A stretch of DNA of 64,000 bases, from positions 18,102,001-18,166,000 of the forward strand of contig JAVHKY010000013.1 of NCBI GenBank assembly GCA_035079385.1. The letters are read 5' to 3'. The position numbers and the translations under genes were made by a program. This stretch comes from Aspidiotus rigidus. Taxonomy: Eukaryota; Arthropoda; Insecta; Hemiptera; Diaspididae. Shown one piece after another: positions 12,012 to 23,224 of the stretch. The first letter of the stretch is position 1. Each line of letters opens with the position of its first letter. A model generated the notes under the pieces. The model saw nothing but the letters and a program-made list of their open reading frames with translations, was not told the DNA's origin and made no database searches.

Positions 12012-13578
12012 ACCTGCACCCGTTTTTGAGAGGCCCCTTTTCCATATTTTCTTTCATCCTAAACGCTTATCCTGTATACCATATCTTGAGAAACTTTCTG
12101 AACTCACTATATCTATAAAAATTAAACACTTCCACTCCCACACACAAATACTCTCCCTTAACTCGTTACTCTACTGCCCGTATTATAAGACAGAACTATA
12201 TTTATGAACCAATTGTTAACTGTAAACTTATTCATCATCTTCAATACCCGACTTGTCCCTGTGACACCTCACTCACCAAAAAATATATTTATCTGCAGAA
12301 GATCACATCTCGTTACTGATCGTATTCCTGCCTGATATTAAGCAGTAGCCTCCCACTTAACCCTTTTCTACCCATCCTACTCTACTCTCTTCCGTCCAGT
12401 ATTCAGGATGCAACGCAAAAGCTCAATAAATTCATCATCTGGTCTTCTGTAATAATAAACCATATAACTATTTTCTGTCTGTTAATACAATGCGCTTTTG
12501 AAATGAATCAAGCCCTCGGCGAAGAACAATCTAGTCCCACGCTAAGGCTCTGCGTTGTAGAACCCCTCAAATACTGCTTCCTAACTCCCATCGCAAATTT
12601 TCTTGCATCCACAGCTCAATTCACTCAGCTTCCAATCTACGCACCCACACTGTGCCGACATAATTCTCTTCTTTTTCCTCGTGAATCTAAACTATTCAAA
12701 CACCTCAAATTGAACCATCTACCCCCTATCATCTCTATAGCTAACCCCTAGCCCAGACATCTGACTCGATCTATGTGATAATCTCCAAACTCGCAACACT
12801 ATATTTACTGATAACTCATCAGAAACATTATCTCTATACCAATTTTTGCGACCCACCAGACCTACCTTACCGACAGATCTGAACCTGGATCCGAAACAGG
12901 ATGCGCGTACTCAATCCAAGAAGTCATAATCAGTTGTTGCTTGGAAATTGCTGCCTCCATTTCCACCACCAATCAATACACCATATGTCTTTCTCATCTC
13001 TATCTCCTCACCCCCAGCTGAACTGAATCACTTCCATCTCTCCTGGCTATGCAGTAGTCTCAGTCAAATAATTCCCCGAATCAGCGTATTCATTTACTCC
13101 TGCAATCGTTGTCATCTACGTACCTCTACATCTATCTCCTTTCTGTTAATTCCGGGTCACATCAACTTCCCGGAATATGACGCGATTGTTGTCTTTACCG
13201 TCAAAGATTCCCTTCTATTCCAAAAAATTGCTGACCCTGTACTTACCCCTGCTTCTGACCTTAGAAACTATTACCGTTCCCTGATACTTGACTCCTAGCA
13301 TGACTTTTGGAAAAATCAGCATTCAAAGAAACTTGGAGCAATCGAAAGCAAAGCAGTCCCCTGGCATTCTTCCAGTCGAAGTAACCATTATGAAATATTA
13401 AAGAATGAAATGAATCGGCACATGAAGAAATCACAATATTTTGCCTCAGAATTGGTCACACACGTCCCATTCATTCCTATCTTTTTTCTGTCCATTCTCT
13501 CGTCCTCCCCTCTTGTCAATACTGTTAATATGATAATATATCTGTTCATCGCCTCTTCTCATATCCCGCTCTTGAAAA

Positions 13579-14108
13579 AACGACGGCTTCCTTAACGAAG
13601 TTAAACGAGGAACGCAGGGAACCTGTTTTATGAGTCAGATGGGGTTTGGTATCGAAAATTCAAGGACGCCTAGACCTAGATAAAGCTAGTATAAAGAAAG
13701 CCTAGACCTACTATAAGCCTAGTATAATATAATTTGAGAGTCTAAATTTTTCTCGAATCTCGAAAAATTTTTTCAAGTCCCCCTCCTATCATACGTAGCT
13801 CGAGAGTCATCTTTCTAAGTCCCTCTCCTATCATATATGTCTCGAGAGTCGAAAATTTTCCAAGTCCCCCTCCTATCATATATAGCTCGACAGTCGAAAT
13901 TTTTCTAAGTCCCCCTTCTATCATATATAGCTCGAGAGTCGAAATCTTTCTAAGTTCCCCTCCTATCATATATAGCTCGAGAGTCGAAATTTTTTCTAAG
14001 TACCTCTCCTATCATATATGGCTCGAGGGTCGAAATGTTTCTAAGTTTTTCGCTGGACGGCGCACGGCAGATTTCTCAAATAGCCCCCCATAAAACAGGT
14101 TCCCTGTT
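13579..14108 (+). mobile_element. Minisatellite-bearing element, copy E1 (reference copy)
   Basis: The ends are defined by comparison with LINE copy B. Copy A reads CCCGCTCTTGAAAA, then this insert, then AAAATCTGCCTCTC. Copy B reads CCCGCTCTTGAAAATATCTG without it. The 530-bp insert starts AACGACGGCTTCC and ends CATAAAACAGGTTCCCTGTT, with AAAA on both sides as a likely target duplication. The terminal motif AACAGGGAACCTGTTTTAT (seen reversed at the right end) is also present inverted about 30 bp inside the left end. Between them lie a CCTAGACCTA-type stretch, about six 45-bp units with the core CCTCCTATCATATATAGCTC, and a GGACGGCGCACGG block. No transposase is visible. Confidence 0.85.
13765..14040 (+). 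repeat. 45-bp minisatellite array inside E1 (about 6 units)
   Basis: The unit consists of a run like GAAATTTTTCTAAG, then TCCCCCTCCTATCATATA, then TAGCTCGAGAGTC. Because 45 is a multiple of three and the unit lacks stops in at least two frames, arrays form long open frames, such as the 15-residue repeat MIGGGLRKISTLELY on the minus strand. I treat that as a by-product rather than a gene. Confidence 0.85.
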
Positions 14109-15715
14109 AAAATCTGCCTCTCTCACTCCTGTTTCTTCACGTCTTCCACCAACAATTCCAATACGGTCACAAACTCTCTTAACTAACGGCGTTTCACTTA
14201 CTTTCACCCTCTACTGTAGTCTCTGATCCTTTCCCAACTCCCACCTCAATTTTCTCAAACTGTCCAAAACTCTCCAAAATCAAACACTTCCACACCCACA
14301 CACATGTACTCTCCCTTAACTCGTTACTCTACTGCCCGTATTATAAGACAGAACTATATTTTATCAACCAATTGTTCACTATAAACTTATTCATAATCGT
14401 CAACACTCGACTTGTCCCTGTAACACCTCACTCACCAAAAAATATATCTATCTGCAGAAGATCATATCCCGTTACTGATCATATTCCTGCCTGATATTAA
14501 GTAGTTACATCTCACTTAACTCTTTTCTACCCATCCGGCTCTCCTCTCTTCCATCCACTCTTCAGTATGCAACGTAAACACTCAATAAATTTATCATCTG
14601 TTCTTCTGTAATAATGAACCATACAACTCTTTTCTGTCTGTTGATACAATTTGCTTTTGAAATGAATCAAACCCTCGGCGCACAACAATCTAGCCCCACT
14701 CTAACTCTCTGCGTTGAAGAACCCCCTCAAATACAGCTTCCTAACTCTCATCGCAAATTTTCTTGCATCCACAGCTCAATTCACTCAGCTTCCAATCTAC
14801 GCACCCACACTCTGCCGACGTAATTCTCTGCTCTGTCCTCTCAAATCTGAACTATTCAAACACCTCGAATTGAACTGTCTACCCCCCGCCCCCATCATAT
14901 TATCCACTTCACCATAGCTCCCTCCTCCCGATATCCGACTCGATCTAGCTGATAATCTCCAAACTCGTAACACTATATTTACTAACAACTCATCAGACAC
15001 ATTATCTTTATACCAATTTTCAGATTCACCAGCCCTATTCTACCGACCTAAATGTGGACCCAAAACGGAATACGCGTACTCGATCCAAGGAGTCACAATC
15101 AGTCGTTGATTGAAAAATTCTGTCTCCATTTTCTTTGCTAAACAAAACGTCATATACTCCAGTCTCTGTCATCTCCATCTCCTCGCTCCCAGCTCAAATT
15201 TTTACTGTTAACTAACTCACTTTCATCTCTCCTGGCTGTACACGACTCTCATTCAATTAATTCCCCAAATCAATGCATTCATTTACTCCTGCAATTACTA
15301 TCATCCACTTCTACATCTGTCTCCTTCCTGTTGATTCCGGGTCACGAACTTCCCGGCACATGATACAATTGTCTTTGCCGCCGAAGATTCCCTTGTAATC
15401 CACAAAATTTCTGACCCTGTACTTACCCTTGCTTCTGACCTCAGAAACTATGACCAATTCCTGATACTTGACTCCTGGCATGAATTTTGGAAAAATCAGC
15501 ATTCAAACAAACTTTTATAGAGCAATCGAATGCAAAGCAGTCCCCTGGACTTCTTCCAATTGAAGTAACCATCATAGAGAAATCATTCTCTCCCGCCTCA
15601 GAATTGGTCACACACGTCCCACCCATTCCTATCTTTTTTTAGATCTATTCTCTCCTCCTAGCCTCTTGCTGAGCATCGGCCATATAAGCCTGTACAACGC
15701 GTTAGTCGAAAGACA

Positions 15716-15846
15716 TGATAAGAAAATAATAAGGATCTCGGGTAGACGTGCGGGTGTAGCGGGTTGATGTGGGGAGCGTCACCGTTCATCGCAACACACC
15801 GCATTGCCTTCTGAGGGTCCCGAGATCCTTATACGATTCTTATCAC
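15716..15846. repeat. Short hairpin element (about 130 bp) inside LINE B
   Basis: The left end contains TGATAAGAA followed by ATAAGGATCTCGGG. The reverse complement of the right end (CCCGAGATCCTTAT then TTCTTATCA) matches it. Arms are about 30 bp around a GC-richer centre. Copy A lacks this sequence, so it is an insertion. Confidence 0.7.
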
Positions 15847-15945
15847 TATGCTCAGTCTATCTTCTGTATGGTCTAAGGCCCCTTGCCAACACGGACAATA
15901 CGATAATATAGTTTTACGGTATCCTCATGGGTACGATCCATAATG

Positions 15946-16013
15946 ATTAGAAGATAGTATAGTCCACAGTTTTACGTTCCTGTCCGTTCCTGTGGACTAT
16001 ACTATCTTCTAAT
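15946..16013. repeat. Perfect 24-bp inverted repeat, 20-nt loop
   Basis: ATTAGAAGATAGTATAG then TCCACAG (15946-15969) is exactly complementary to 15990-16013. Loop 15970-15989 is pyrimidine-rich. It forms the right part of the DNA inserted in LINE B. Confidence 0.85.
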
Positions 16014-16289
16014 ATGATAATATAGTTCGTTGCTTCTTCTTGTGTCCCGCTCTTGAAAATATCTGCCTCTCTTACTCTGTCTCTCTATGTCTTCCTCCTG
16101 CTTTTGACTTTCATCCCAAGCCTAGGCTTTGAAAGAGGGATTTTCTTATTTTTAACACCCCTGTCAACAATTCTGCATTAATAGGAAACAACATCCAAAA
16201 TCTCAATAAAATTGGTTCCATACAAACGCTCCCTATTCATCCAAAAAAACAGCTCTTCTCCTTTCTAATATAGATAGAAGCGATCGGGC

Positions 16290-17110
16290 CATACGAAAGT
16301 TGTGATTGCATGGCATTTCGTGAGTCATGAACCTAATTCTTCCACAATATTTTCATTTTTGACCCCCCCCCCCCCCCCCTATAACAATCTTGAAACCCAA
16401 ACTATCTCTGTCAAGTTTAGAAGAAATCGGTTTGGTAGGAAGCAATAGCCTATTCAAGCCCGAATTCCGACTCTTCGCCTTTATAATATAGCGCTTACGA
16501 AAGTCGTGATAATATAGATTCTTTGACATATATTCGGTCGCTTGTCAATAATCGATACATAATTAGTCCGTAAACACGATAAAACGGAAATTTATTATCG
16601 TATCCTCAAAAATATACATAGGAAAGCCGTGGCCAATATACGTTTAACTATGAAGCTTTATTAAAACTTTTAGAGGAGGGGATTACTATTTTTTAACCCC
16701 CCTATAACGATTTCGACACCTACGCAAATGTCTCTGCCAAGTTTGGAAGAAATCGGTTCGGTAGGAAGGGAGCCTATTCGCGGCTTATTCTTTAGATTTT
16801 GTTTCCACACGGTAAACCGCTGAAAATTATACGCGGCCGTCGATCAACATTCAATCCGTATTTCCAAGCAATTTCGTCTATTTAGTAAAAGTAGAAAACT
16901 TTGATTTACACCAATTAAACATATATACAGGAATAGGGATGATATAGCAACCAATATACGCCTAATTTTAAAGCTTTATTACAACTTTCCCAACAATGAT
17001 TTTCTAAATTTTTTTAAAAAAGGTTGACTTCGGAGATTATACAATGTTATATACGAAATTTCAACGAAATCGATACATTAGGGGAGGAGGTACCTTCGAC
17101 GAAAGTTTTG
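16290..17110. repeat. Tandem repeat with a period of about 323 bp (about 2.5 copies)
   Basis: AGAAGAAATCGGTTTGGTAGG near 16420 recurs as GGAAGAAATCGGTTCGGTAGG near 16745. CCAATATACGTTTAACTATG near 16633 recurs near 16957 as CCAATATACGCCTAATTTTA, each followed by AAGCTTTATTA. Spacing is about 323-325 bp. It is non-coding. The pure C-run at 16363-16379 falls in the first copy. Confidence 0.65.
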
Positions 17111-18340
17111 CAGATGTACTTTATAATATAGGAGGAGAAGGATAATATAGGATACTAGCTTGAAACCAGGCCTAGCATACGCCTGTAGTACATTGTACTA
17201 ATACTAGGCTCCTTCTTCTTCATGGTGCCATGCACTCCCGTACGTTGGCTACTACTCAATTTTTAAATTATTTTCCCCTGCTCTCCGGAATATTCGGCCT
17301 ACGTCCGTCACACCGCTCCACTGCCGTATGTTCCGCAGCCATGACAACCGTATTATATACTCGGCTGAAATTAGGCTTAGCATACCAAGTATGTTACATT
17401 GTAGTAGGCTTCTGCCTTCTTCCTTTTGATGGGCTTGGATCTCCGACCTGTGAATCCTAGGGAGGAAAAGAGTGAAAGGAGGAATAATAAGTTACTACTT
17501 TGACTTCACAGCCAGGTCCAAGCTGATGACTTCGTGGATGTTGAAGACGTCACAAAGAGGTCTAAGCTGATTCATATCTTCACTGTGCGTTTATCCGCTA
17601 GCGTAAATGACTTCATCTCAACTGGTAGCTGGATCGAGCGACTATATAAAAAACTCGCAGCAGTCATGACTAGCTGCACGGAATTGCCTTCATTAACTTT
17701 GTTAATTGAGGCAAACAGGGAACCTGTTGTGGAATTTACTAGTCGAGCTTGAACTTCTTTAGAGTAGGGTTATACTAGGCTCAAGCTTACTTTACCTTAC
17801 TTTATATTACCTCTATTATACTAGGCTATAAAGTAGGCAGTAAGGTTATACTACGTGCAAGCCTACTTTATACTAGCTGTATTACACTATGCCTCAAGCT
17901 ATGTAGTGGGATTTAGCCTGCGGAAGTCCAAGCCTACTTGTAAAGAGGCTTTAGCCTACTACAGGTCTATATTAAGCCTAGTATAGGCTGAAATAGCTCG
18001 CAGATTTCTCATTCACCCACAAACAGGTATGGACCTGCCTCAAGCTATGCAAATAAGGAGGTCGAAGCCTGCTTTATACTAGCTTTATTATACTAGGCCT
18101 CGTGTAGGATAACAATGGGAGGGCGTGTGAATATATAAAGTCACAGATTTTCAATCACCCACGAGGTATAGACCTAGTATTTATAACCTTGAACCTAGTA
18201 TAACCCTACTACAATACAAAGTATAAGCCACCTCCTAAGTCTATGGTACATAAGAAACATAAATCGAATATAAAGCTACTATAAAGTAGGCTTGGATCTC
18301 ATATAAGCCTAGCATAATACATAGTATAAACCCAGTATAA
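17111..18340. repeat. Degenerate CTAGGC/GCCTA-rich repeat tract
   Basis: Words such as TATACTAGGC, AAGCCTACTTTA and CTAGTATAA recur every few tens of bases, densest at 17750-18340. No single unit length is clear. A remnant of the minisatellite-element terminus (AACAGGGAACCTGTT) sits near 17713, and another (AAAACAGGTTCCCTGTTAA) at about 18464-18482 just beyond the tract. No gene is visible. Confidence 0.55.
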
Positions 18341-18679
18341 TATACTGCTCGAATCAGAGAGAAGTTCACTCCTATCATCTATAGCTCGGAGGTGAAAATT
18401 TTTCCGAGTCCAACGTATTTCCTCCCGGCGCCCGGCGTTTTTCATCGAATTACCCTCCAATAAAACAGGTTCCCTGTTAAAAGTCATTGAAAATGATTTT
18501 ATTTTATTTGGTCCCGCTAGAATAATTTTTCTAATGTAAATTCTTCTTCGTGTACTTCATCTACCTAAGATGGTTAGTAGCCAAATATTTAACCTCCTCA
18601 GAGTAGTAGCGGAGATAAGTGTCTAAGACAATCACCAGATTTAGATTATTATATGCTGTTTTTCGTTCCTTTTCCCATA

Positions 18680-18890
18680 GTATCTTCACAAAGAACGTAG
18701 GTGTGCTATAGTGCTGTTTGTCTTTATCTCAAGCACGTCTGGCCTCTTATCTTTATAAACGGAACACTCCGGAAGCAGATGCCTCGGCGAAGGTTCTTCT
18801 CCGCATTTACATTGGTTGCTACATCTTCTTTTCATTTTGAAGAGGTAGCGACCACGCCCCGACAGGGCTTAGCCCAACCAAAAGCATGGA
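18680..18890 (-). pseudogene. LINE 3'-end fragment with zinc knuckle
   Basis: On the minus strand: ALSGRGRYLFKMKRRC, then SNQCKCGEEPSPRHLLPEC, then SVYKDKRPDVLEI, and a stop soon after. This is the GRG/GHG...YLF-MKR...CxCG...HLL-EC pattern found near the C-terminus of jockey/R1-type LINE polymerases. Only about 70 residues are in frame. An in-frame TAA precedes ALSG, and a shifted frame upstream (KWEKEYKMDECSH) probably represents more of the protein. It is a different copy from the one at 3.8 kb. Confidence 0.7.
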
Positions 18891-21340
18891 TCCAGCTTCT
18901 TCAATGAGAACATTCGTCCATTTTATATTCTTTCTCCCACTTACGAAAGGCCTCTAGCCCCATCCATGCCCAGAGATGGCCATCAGCAGACACGTCTGAG
19001 GGCTTCAGCTAAGCGCCGATCTAAGAGCTAATTCGTATCTCGTCAGCTAGTCAGCCTAACATACGGAAAACTAGGTTTATACGAGGGTAAGAAATGTTGG
19101 TGGAGGGAGACGTTAATATGACGTTATCGTGACCGACATACTTGATAGGTAGAATCGATTTAATATTATGTAATGATCGATAAAATCTATAACATAATCG
19201 ATTACATCGAAGTGGAGGAAGAAAGTATATACGAGTCTCTGAAGGTGATGTTAGCTTCTGTGCTGTGTCACAGAATGTTTTTGTATTTAAATCAAAGAAA
19301 ATGGGATTCAAATTTTCGAAAAGGTCAGAAAGATCCCTATCAACGAGAACATTAGTTTCGAGCTATTTGTTTCGGATTGTGGTGACAAAACTGACAAAAA
19401 CCTTCGGCAATGACACAGTCATGATATTTAGCTAACTTGGCAGAACCGGATGTTATGCAAGTAGCGATCTGTCGATTGAAAGGTTCGGATACACGGTCAT
19501 AGAGTACAAATGCCAGACGTTTATCGCAGCTCTAGACACGAGTTCGACCGCAGACTAAAATGTAGGTCGAAGAGGAAAGGATTTCTTCTGAAATCAGTTC
19601 AACCTTGCCCAGTGCAGTGTACTTATCGAATAAAATCTTTTTATTTTCGCGTTTCTCGTCGTCTCAAGATTTAGATTATTTTTTGGAAAAGGATCCTTCG
19701 CCCGAACGTGTCCGCGTTATATTCAACCTGTCTTATTAGCGGTCTTGGTCTTTTTAGCGCAACATAATTTCTTTATTTTAGATGGTCTACAGACTGCTTT
19801 TAAATTATCATCACCCGATACCGCCGAACTCGTTCGGCGCAATGTCAATCCAGGCGACGTGAGCGAACGAACGAAAGTAATCGTTTCGCCATCAGAACTG
19901 AGTATTTATGTTTTTAATCGAAATGACAAAATGCGCGTTAAGTCTTCGGTCGTAGTGTACAGAGTGGAAACATGAATTTCGCTCGACAAAAGATCGCGTG
20001 TACTTAAATATTGACACAATAGCGCAGAGAAAAAAAAAGATCGGTAATAAAAATGGTTTTACTATAGAGCATCAGTTCGTAGAAAACAAGATAATATTCA
20101 ATCGGAATGAGTTACCGGAGCGAGTCTCTCTCTCTCGCCGTCAAAGAACGTATTGAGAGCCAATAATGTCGATAAAATATGTCACCCCAATATTGTGGCA
20201 CGAACAATAAGACCAGCAAGTTTTTCGTTTACCTATATCACCCCGCGATAATCGCCTGCTGTAATTCGACATAGCTGTTCACGTACTTGGACTGGTGGTC
20301 GTGGTGTAGGGGGATGGGGGTTTCTAGAGATCAGAAACGTTTTGAGGTTCCAAATCTTCTGCCAAAGAGGGAGGATTTTTACGGCCTACATACGCGTAAG
20401 TTATGGAGAGCGCGCATGAATATTCGTAATTCTTGGTAGGCGGCCTATAATACTAGGCGCTTATTTTTCGATAAATGGAAAGATAATTTTCACTCGGTCG
20501 TGTAAGGGGTGACATTTGGTAATTTTTACAAAGGAGATTGAATATCGCGGTCGTGTAAACTGTATGTACTTCGTTGTTGTATCGCGCGATACAAGTTTAG
20601 AATAAACGAAAAGGAGGCGAGAGGAAAAAAAAAAGAAAAGAAATGATAAATTGGAATTGGATTTCGGCGCTGTACGCACCTTAGACGAAATATAAAAAAT
20701 GGAAAATACAACAGTCGAATTATTCTTATTCGTGTTTGTTCGGAGCCCTTCTATCTCTTCCGGATGAGTTAGTCGCCATCTGTAGATTATCGTTCGAAGT
20801 CCTACATCCTGACTGCGAGATATTAAGTATAGAGGTGATGATAAATGAATCAAGAATAAGAGGTTTGTTACGCCATCGTTAGTAATGAGTGACGCGACAT
20901 AGACGAACAATATTATGTAATATACCATCCAATGATTTTAATAATCGTCGATAACTCCTAAAGAACAGAAACATTTTATCGAAAGCGTGTTTCTTACGGG
21001 ATTCAAATGTAACTCTAGATTGAGACGAGGTCGTTTTTCACGCGATAACTGAGCTAGGAAATCCAGTTTGGAAAATCACGGTTGAGTACCGAAAAATTTT
21101 TGCTGGATTATATCGTCCGGTACCTGAAAACAGTCACCAAAAAGCATCTACTAAGGTATATTAAGAGGGTGTATGCCACAGTTCGAGGGTAGTTTTCTGA
21201 ATGTATTTGTGAAAATTTGAAATTCCGAGTTGTATATGTGAGTGCATTGCATTACATTTGTGAGACCACAATTAGTGGTATGACGTATTAAATTTATAAA
21301 AGCTAACTATCAACAGAGTTGATTGAAGGATGCATGAACT
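18891..21340. other. No supported gene
   Basis: Mostly unique AT-rich sequence. Open frames at 19745-19975 (plus) and 20461-20928 (minus, 155 codons) have no recognisable motif and low-complexity composition. They are not called as genes. Confidence 0.4.
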
Positions 21341-22118
21341 CTGCTCTCCCGATAAACCAGATCGACCAAATATCTCAGTCAATTTTGAGTAAATATCGAC
21401 CAAAAATAGACCGAGCGATCGCTCTGATGAGTGACCAATAATAGACCAACTTGAACGAAATTTTGACTGAAAAAATTAGTCGATTTAGGTGATGTAGGTT
21501 CGATAAAATGGTGTATCCTCAGCAATTGACTATAATAATTTTGACTGTTTTTGACAAAACAGTCGGTTTCTGGGACAACTTGATGAGATAAAATGGTCTC
21601 CTGTAGTCAATATTCAATCAGTGTCAACAGACCACTACAAATAGACTACTTTTGACGAAAAAGGTTGGTCAGTTTCTGGTCAATAGAGACGCCATAAAAC
21701 GGTCTCTAGTTAGTTGGTATTAACAGACCACTCGACGGGAAAAACCAGTCCATACATAGACCTTCTTCAAGTGAGAGAAGAGAAGAATGAAGATAGCAAT
21801 CTCGTTAGTTGAGACAAGTGCAGTTTTGGTCTGCGAGTTTGCAAGCAACATGGCAGTTGATTCATTCCAAGTATCTGCTTAGAAATCGACCGGAAATTGT
21901 GGTCAAAATTGAGTGACTGGGTGGTGGCTTACCTGATAATACTCGTTTTAGACCAAAAAAGAGCGTAAAAATATTGCTAGGTGTTGAGGACGAATTGACT
22001 GGAAATGGGCCAAGATATCTCTACAAGATATGTCCTAGGGACATCTGCCCAGAAATAGACTAACAATTTTGGTCAAAATTGAGTGACTATGCGGCTCACC
22101 CAATAATTCTCATTTTAT

Positions 22119-22121
<3 letters not shown>
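21341..22121. repeat. Diverged satellite (unit about 148 bp), left block
   Basis: Degenerate copies of the unit better seen at 28512-29420 are present: AAGATATGTCCTAGG near 22023, CTGCCCAGAAATAGAC near 22053, TTGGTCAAAATTGAGTGAC near 22072. Upstream of about 21880 only GACCAA-type words persist. Confidence 0.6.

Positions 22122-22159
<38 letters not shown>
22122..22159. repeat. (GA)n microsatellite, left flank of TIR unit
   Basis: 38 bp of pure GA directly abutting ACCCTATTGACAAAATC. It mirrors the much longer tract at 25870-26007. Confidence 0.9.
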
Positions 22160-22161
<2 letters not shown>

Positions 22162-23092
22162 CTATTGACAAAATCAGCCTAATTTGAACAGCAGAATGCC
22201 GCCGAATTATCAATTCCGCTAAAAAATCAGCAGTAGAATTAGAGATCAATATAAAGTACTCCGCGTTTTACCGCAGAAAATAGAAACATTATCCACGATA
22301 TCCGAACTTTCAGCGTAGCAGAATGGAGCGGAATATCATTTCCGCAGAACACATCTTCAGAATAGACATTTCCACCACACCGCAAATATGTCCAGAAGAA
22401 ATTAATACGCCGCTGAATATAGCTAAAAATTTTCCTAAGCTCTTGTCAGCGGCCCAGCAGGACAGAAGAGACTAGAAATGAGCCGTTGAAAGCAGTTGAT
22501 TGAGATTCCGCGATTGTCCGCGATGATCACGTGTTCATGAGAAGTTTCTCTGATTGGTCACTTTGGCCAGCACAAAAATAACGTTCGTTAATGTTATTAT
22601 CAGTGTTCGTGAAACTCTGATTGAGTTAAGGTTAATTTCAGTAACCGGTATTGTTTTATTCGCAAAGTTCAAAAATTTCTTGTTCTTCATTTATCACTAA
22701 CCCGTACAATAATCACTCGATTAGGTGAGTAAATAGTCAGTAAGTACGTATTTGTCGTTGTTCTGTTGCGCGTCCTGTTATAATTTCGTGATTTTCCTTC
22801 CGCCATGTTCCTCTCGAATATTTCGCGTGTAGAGCATCAATATGGTACTTGTACTAGTAGTCCGATAATTCTGACTTGAAAATATTGGGTACGTAGATAA
22901 TTGCTTACTTTTGTATTAGCTTATTAGACGCTTGGTATTTATCTCGTATTCATAGAGTGGAATGTAGATATATTTACTAACAACAAAACGTGAAGTCAGG
23001 TGTGTAATGTACTACCTATACTATTGTCTTTAACAAGATAACTTTTTTGACTGCAGTGAACAAAGGATCAAAAAATACGTCTCAGCTTTTAC

Positions 23093-23224
23093 ATGTGCGT
23101 ATTCCCAAAAAAAAATAAGAAAACTCTGTTGGATATCTTCAAAAAGGAACTCAACTTACCGATAAAAAATGCGTCGCATCTTCAAAAAATTGAAGATCTG
23201 TTAAATGATGAGCAGTATCTTTAA
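23093..23224 (+). pseudogene. Exon-like fragment resembling the start of a DUF4806 domain
   Basis: The frame reads TLLDIFKKELNLPIK, then NASHLQKIEDLLNDEQYL, then a stop. The pattern 'F-x-(L/F)P(I/L)K-...-L...(I/L)E-LL-DE' resembles the N-terminal part of DUF4806 domains, which are multi-copy in many insects. TTTGACTGCAG upstream (23046-23056) could be an acceptor. After the TAA, a downstream segment following TTTCTTTCTAG (near 23319) reads NDFFVGGGIGRR, which would suit the domain's GG-containing continuation if TAA were an error or a mutation. The assignment is tentative. It lies inside the TIR unit. Confidence 0.3.

Larger units (their letters stand above)
12116..14261 (+). pseudogene. Jockey-like LINE relic A (RT C-terminus, RNase H, tail)
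   Basis: Frameshifted plus-strand sequence gives fragments such as MNQALGEEQSSPTLRLC, IANFLASTAQFTQLPIY and CRHNSLLFPRESKLFKHL. RNase-H-like fragments follow: LNHFHLSWLCSSLSQIIP, then ISFLLIPGHINFPEYDAI, then DPVLTPASDLRNYYRSLI. The IPGHINFPEYDA motif corresponds to the last acidic segment of a LINE RNase H. The 3' end is a zinc-knuckle-like part near 13540. Copy B follows immediately downstream (14262-16090) at the same internal register, so the two form a direct tandem. Copy A is interrupted at 13579-14108 by another element. Many stops and shifts make it dead. Confidence 0.8.
14262..16090 (+). pseudogene. Jockey-like LINE relic B, tandem with relic A
   Basis: It repeats relic A in the same order and orientation: CACTTCCACACCCACACA near 14280, then LGAQQSSPTLTLC, IANFLASTAQFTQLPIY, PLKSELFKHLELN and FTNNSSDTLSLYQF. 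A decayed RNase H and the CPAL(E) knuckle region near 16045 follow. It keeps the TGTCCCGCTCTTG codons for Cys-Pro-Ala-Leu, where copy A has changed the Cys to Tyr. It is interrupted at about 15670-16010 by hairpin sequences absent from copy A. Frameshifts throughout make it inactive. Confidence 0.8.

Noticed and set aside
13742..14040. CRISPR-like look of evenly spaced 45-bp repeats
   Set aside because: The whole unit repeats with no unique spacers, in a eukaryotic transposon context.
20461..20928. 155-codon minus-strand open frame
   Set aside because: No domain, low-complexity Phe/Ser/Lys content, no start or splice context. Plausible by chance in AT-rich DNA.
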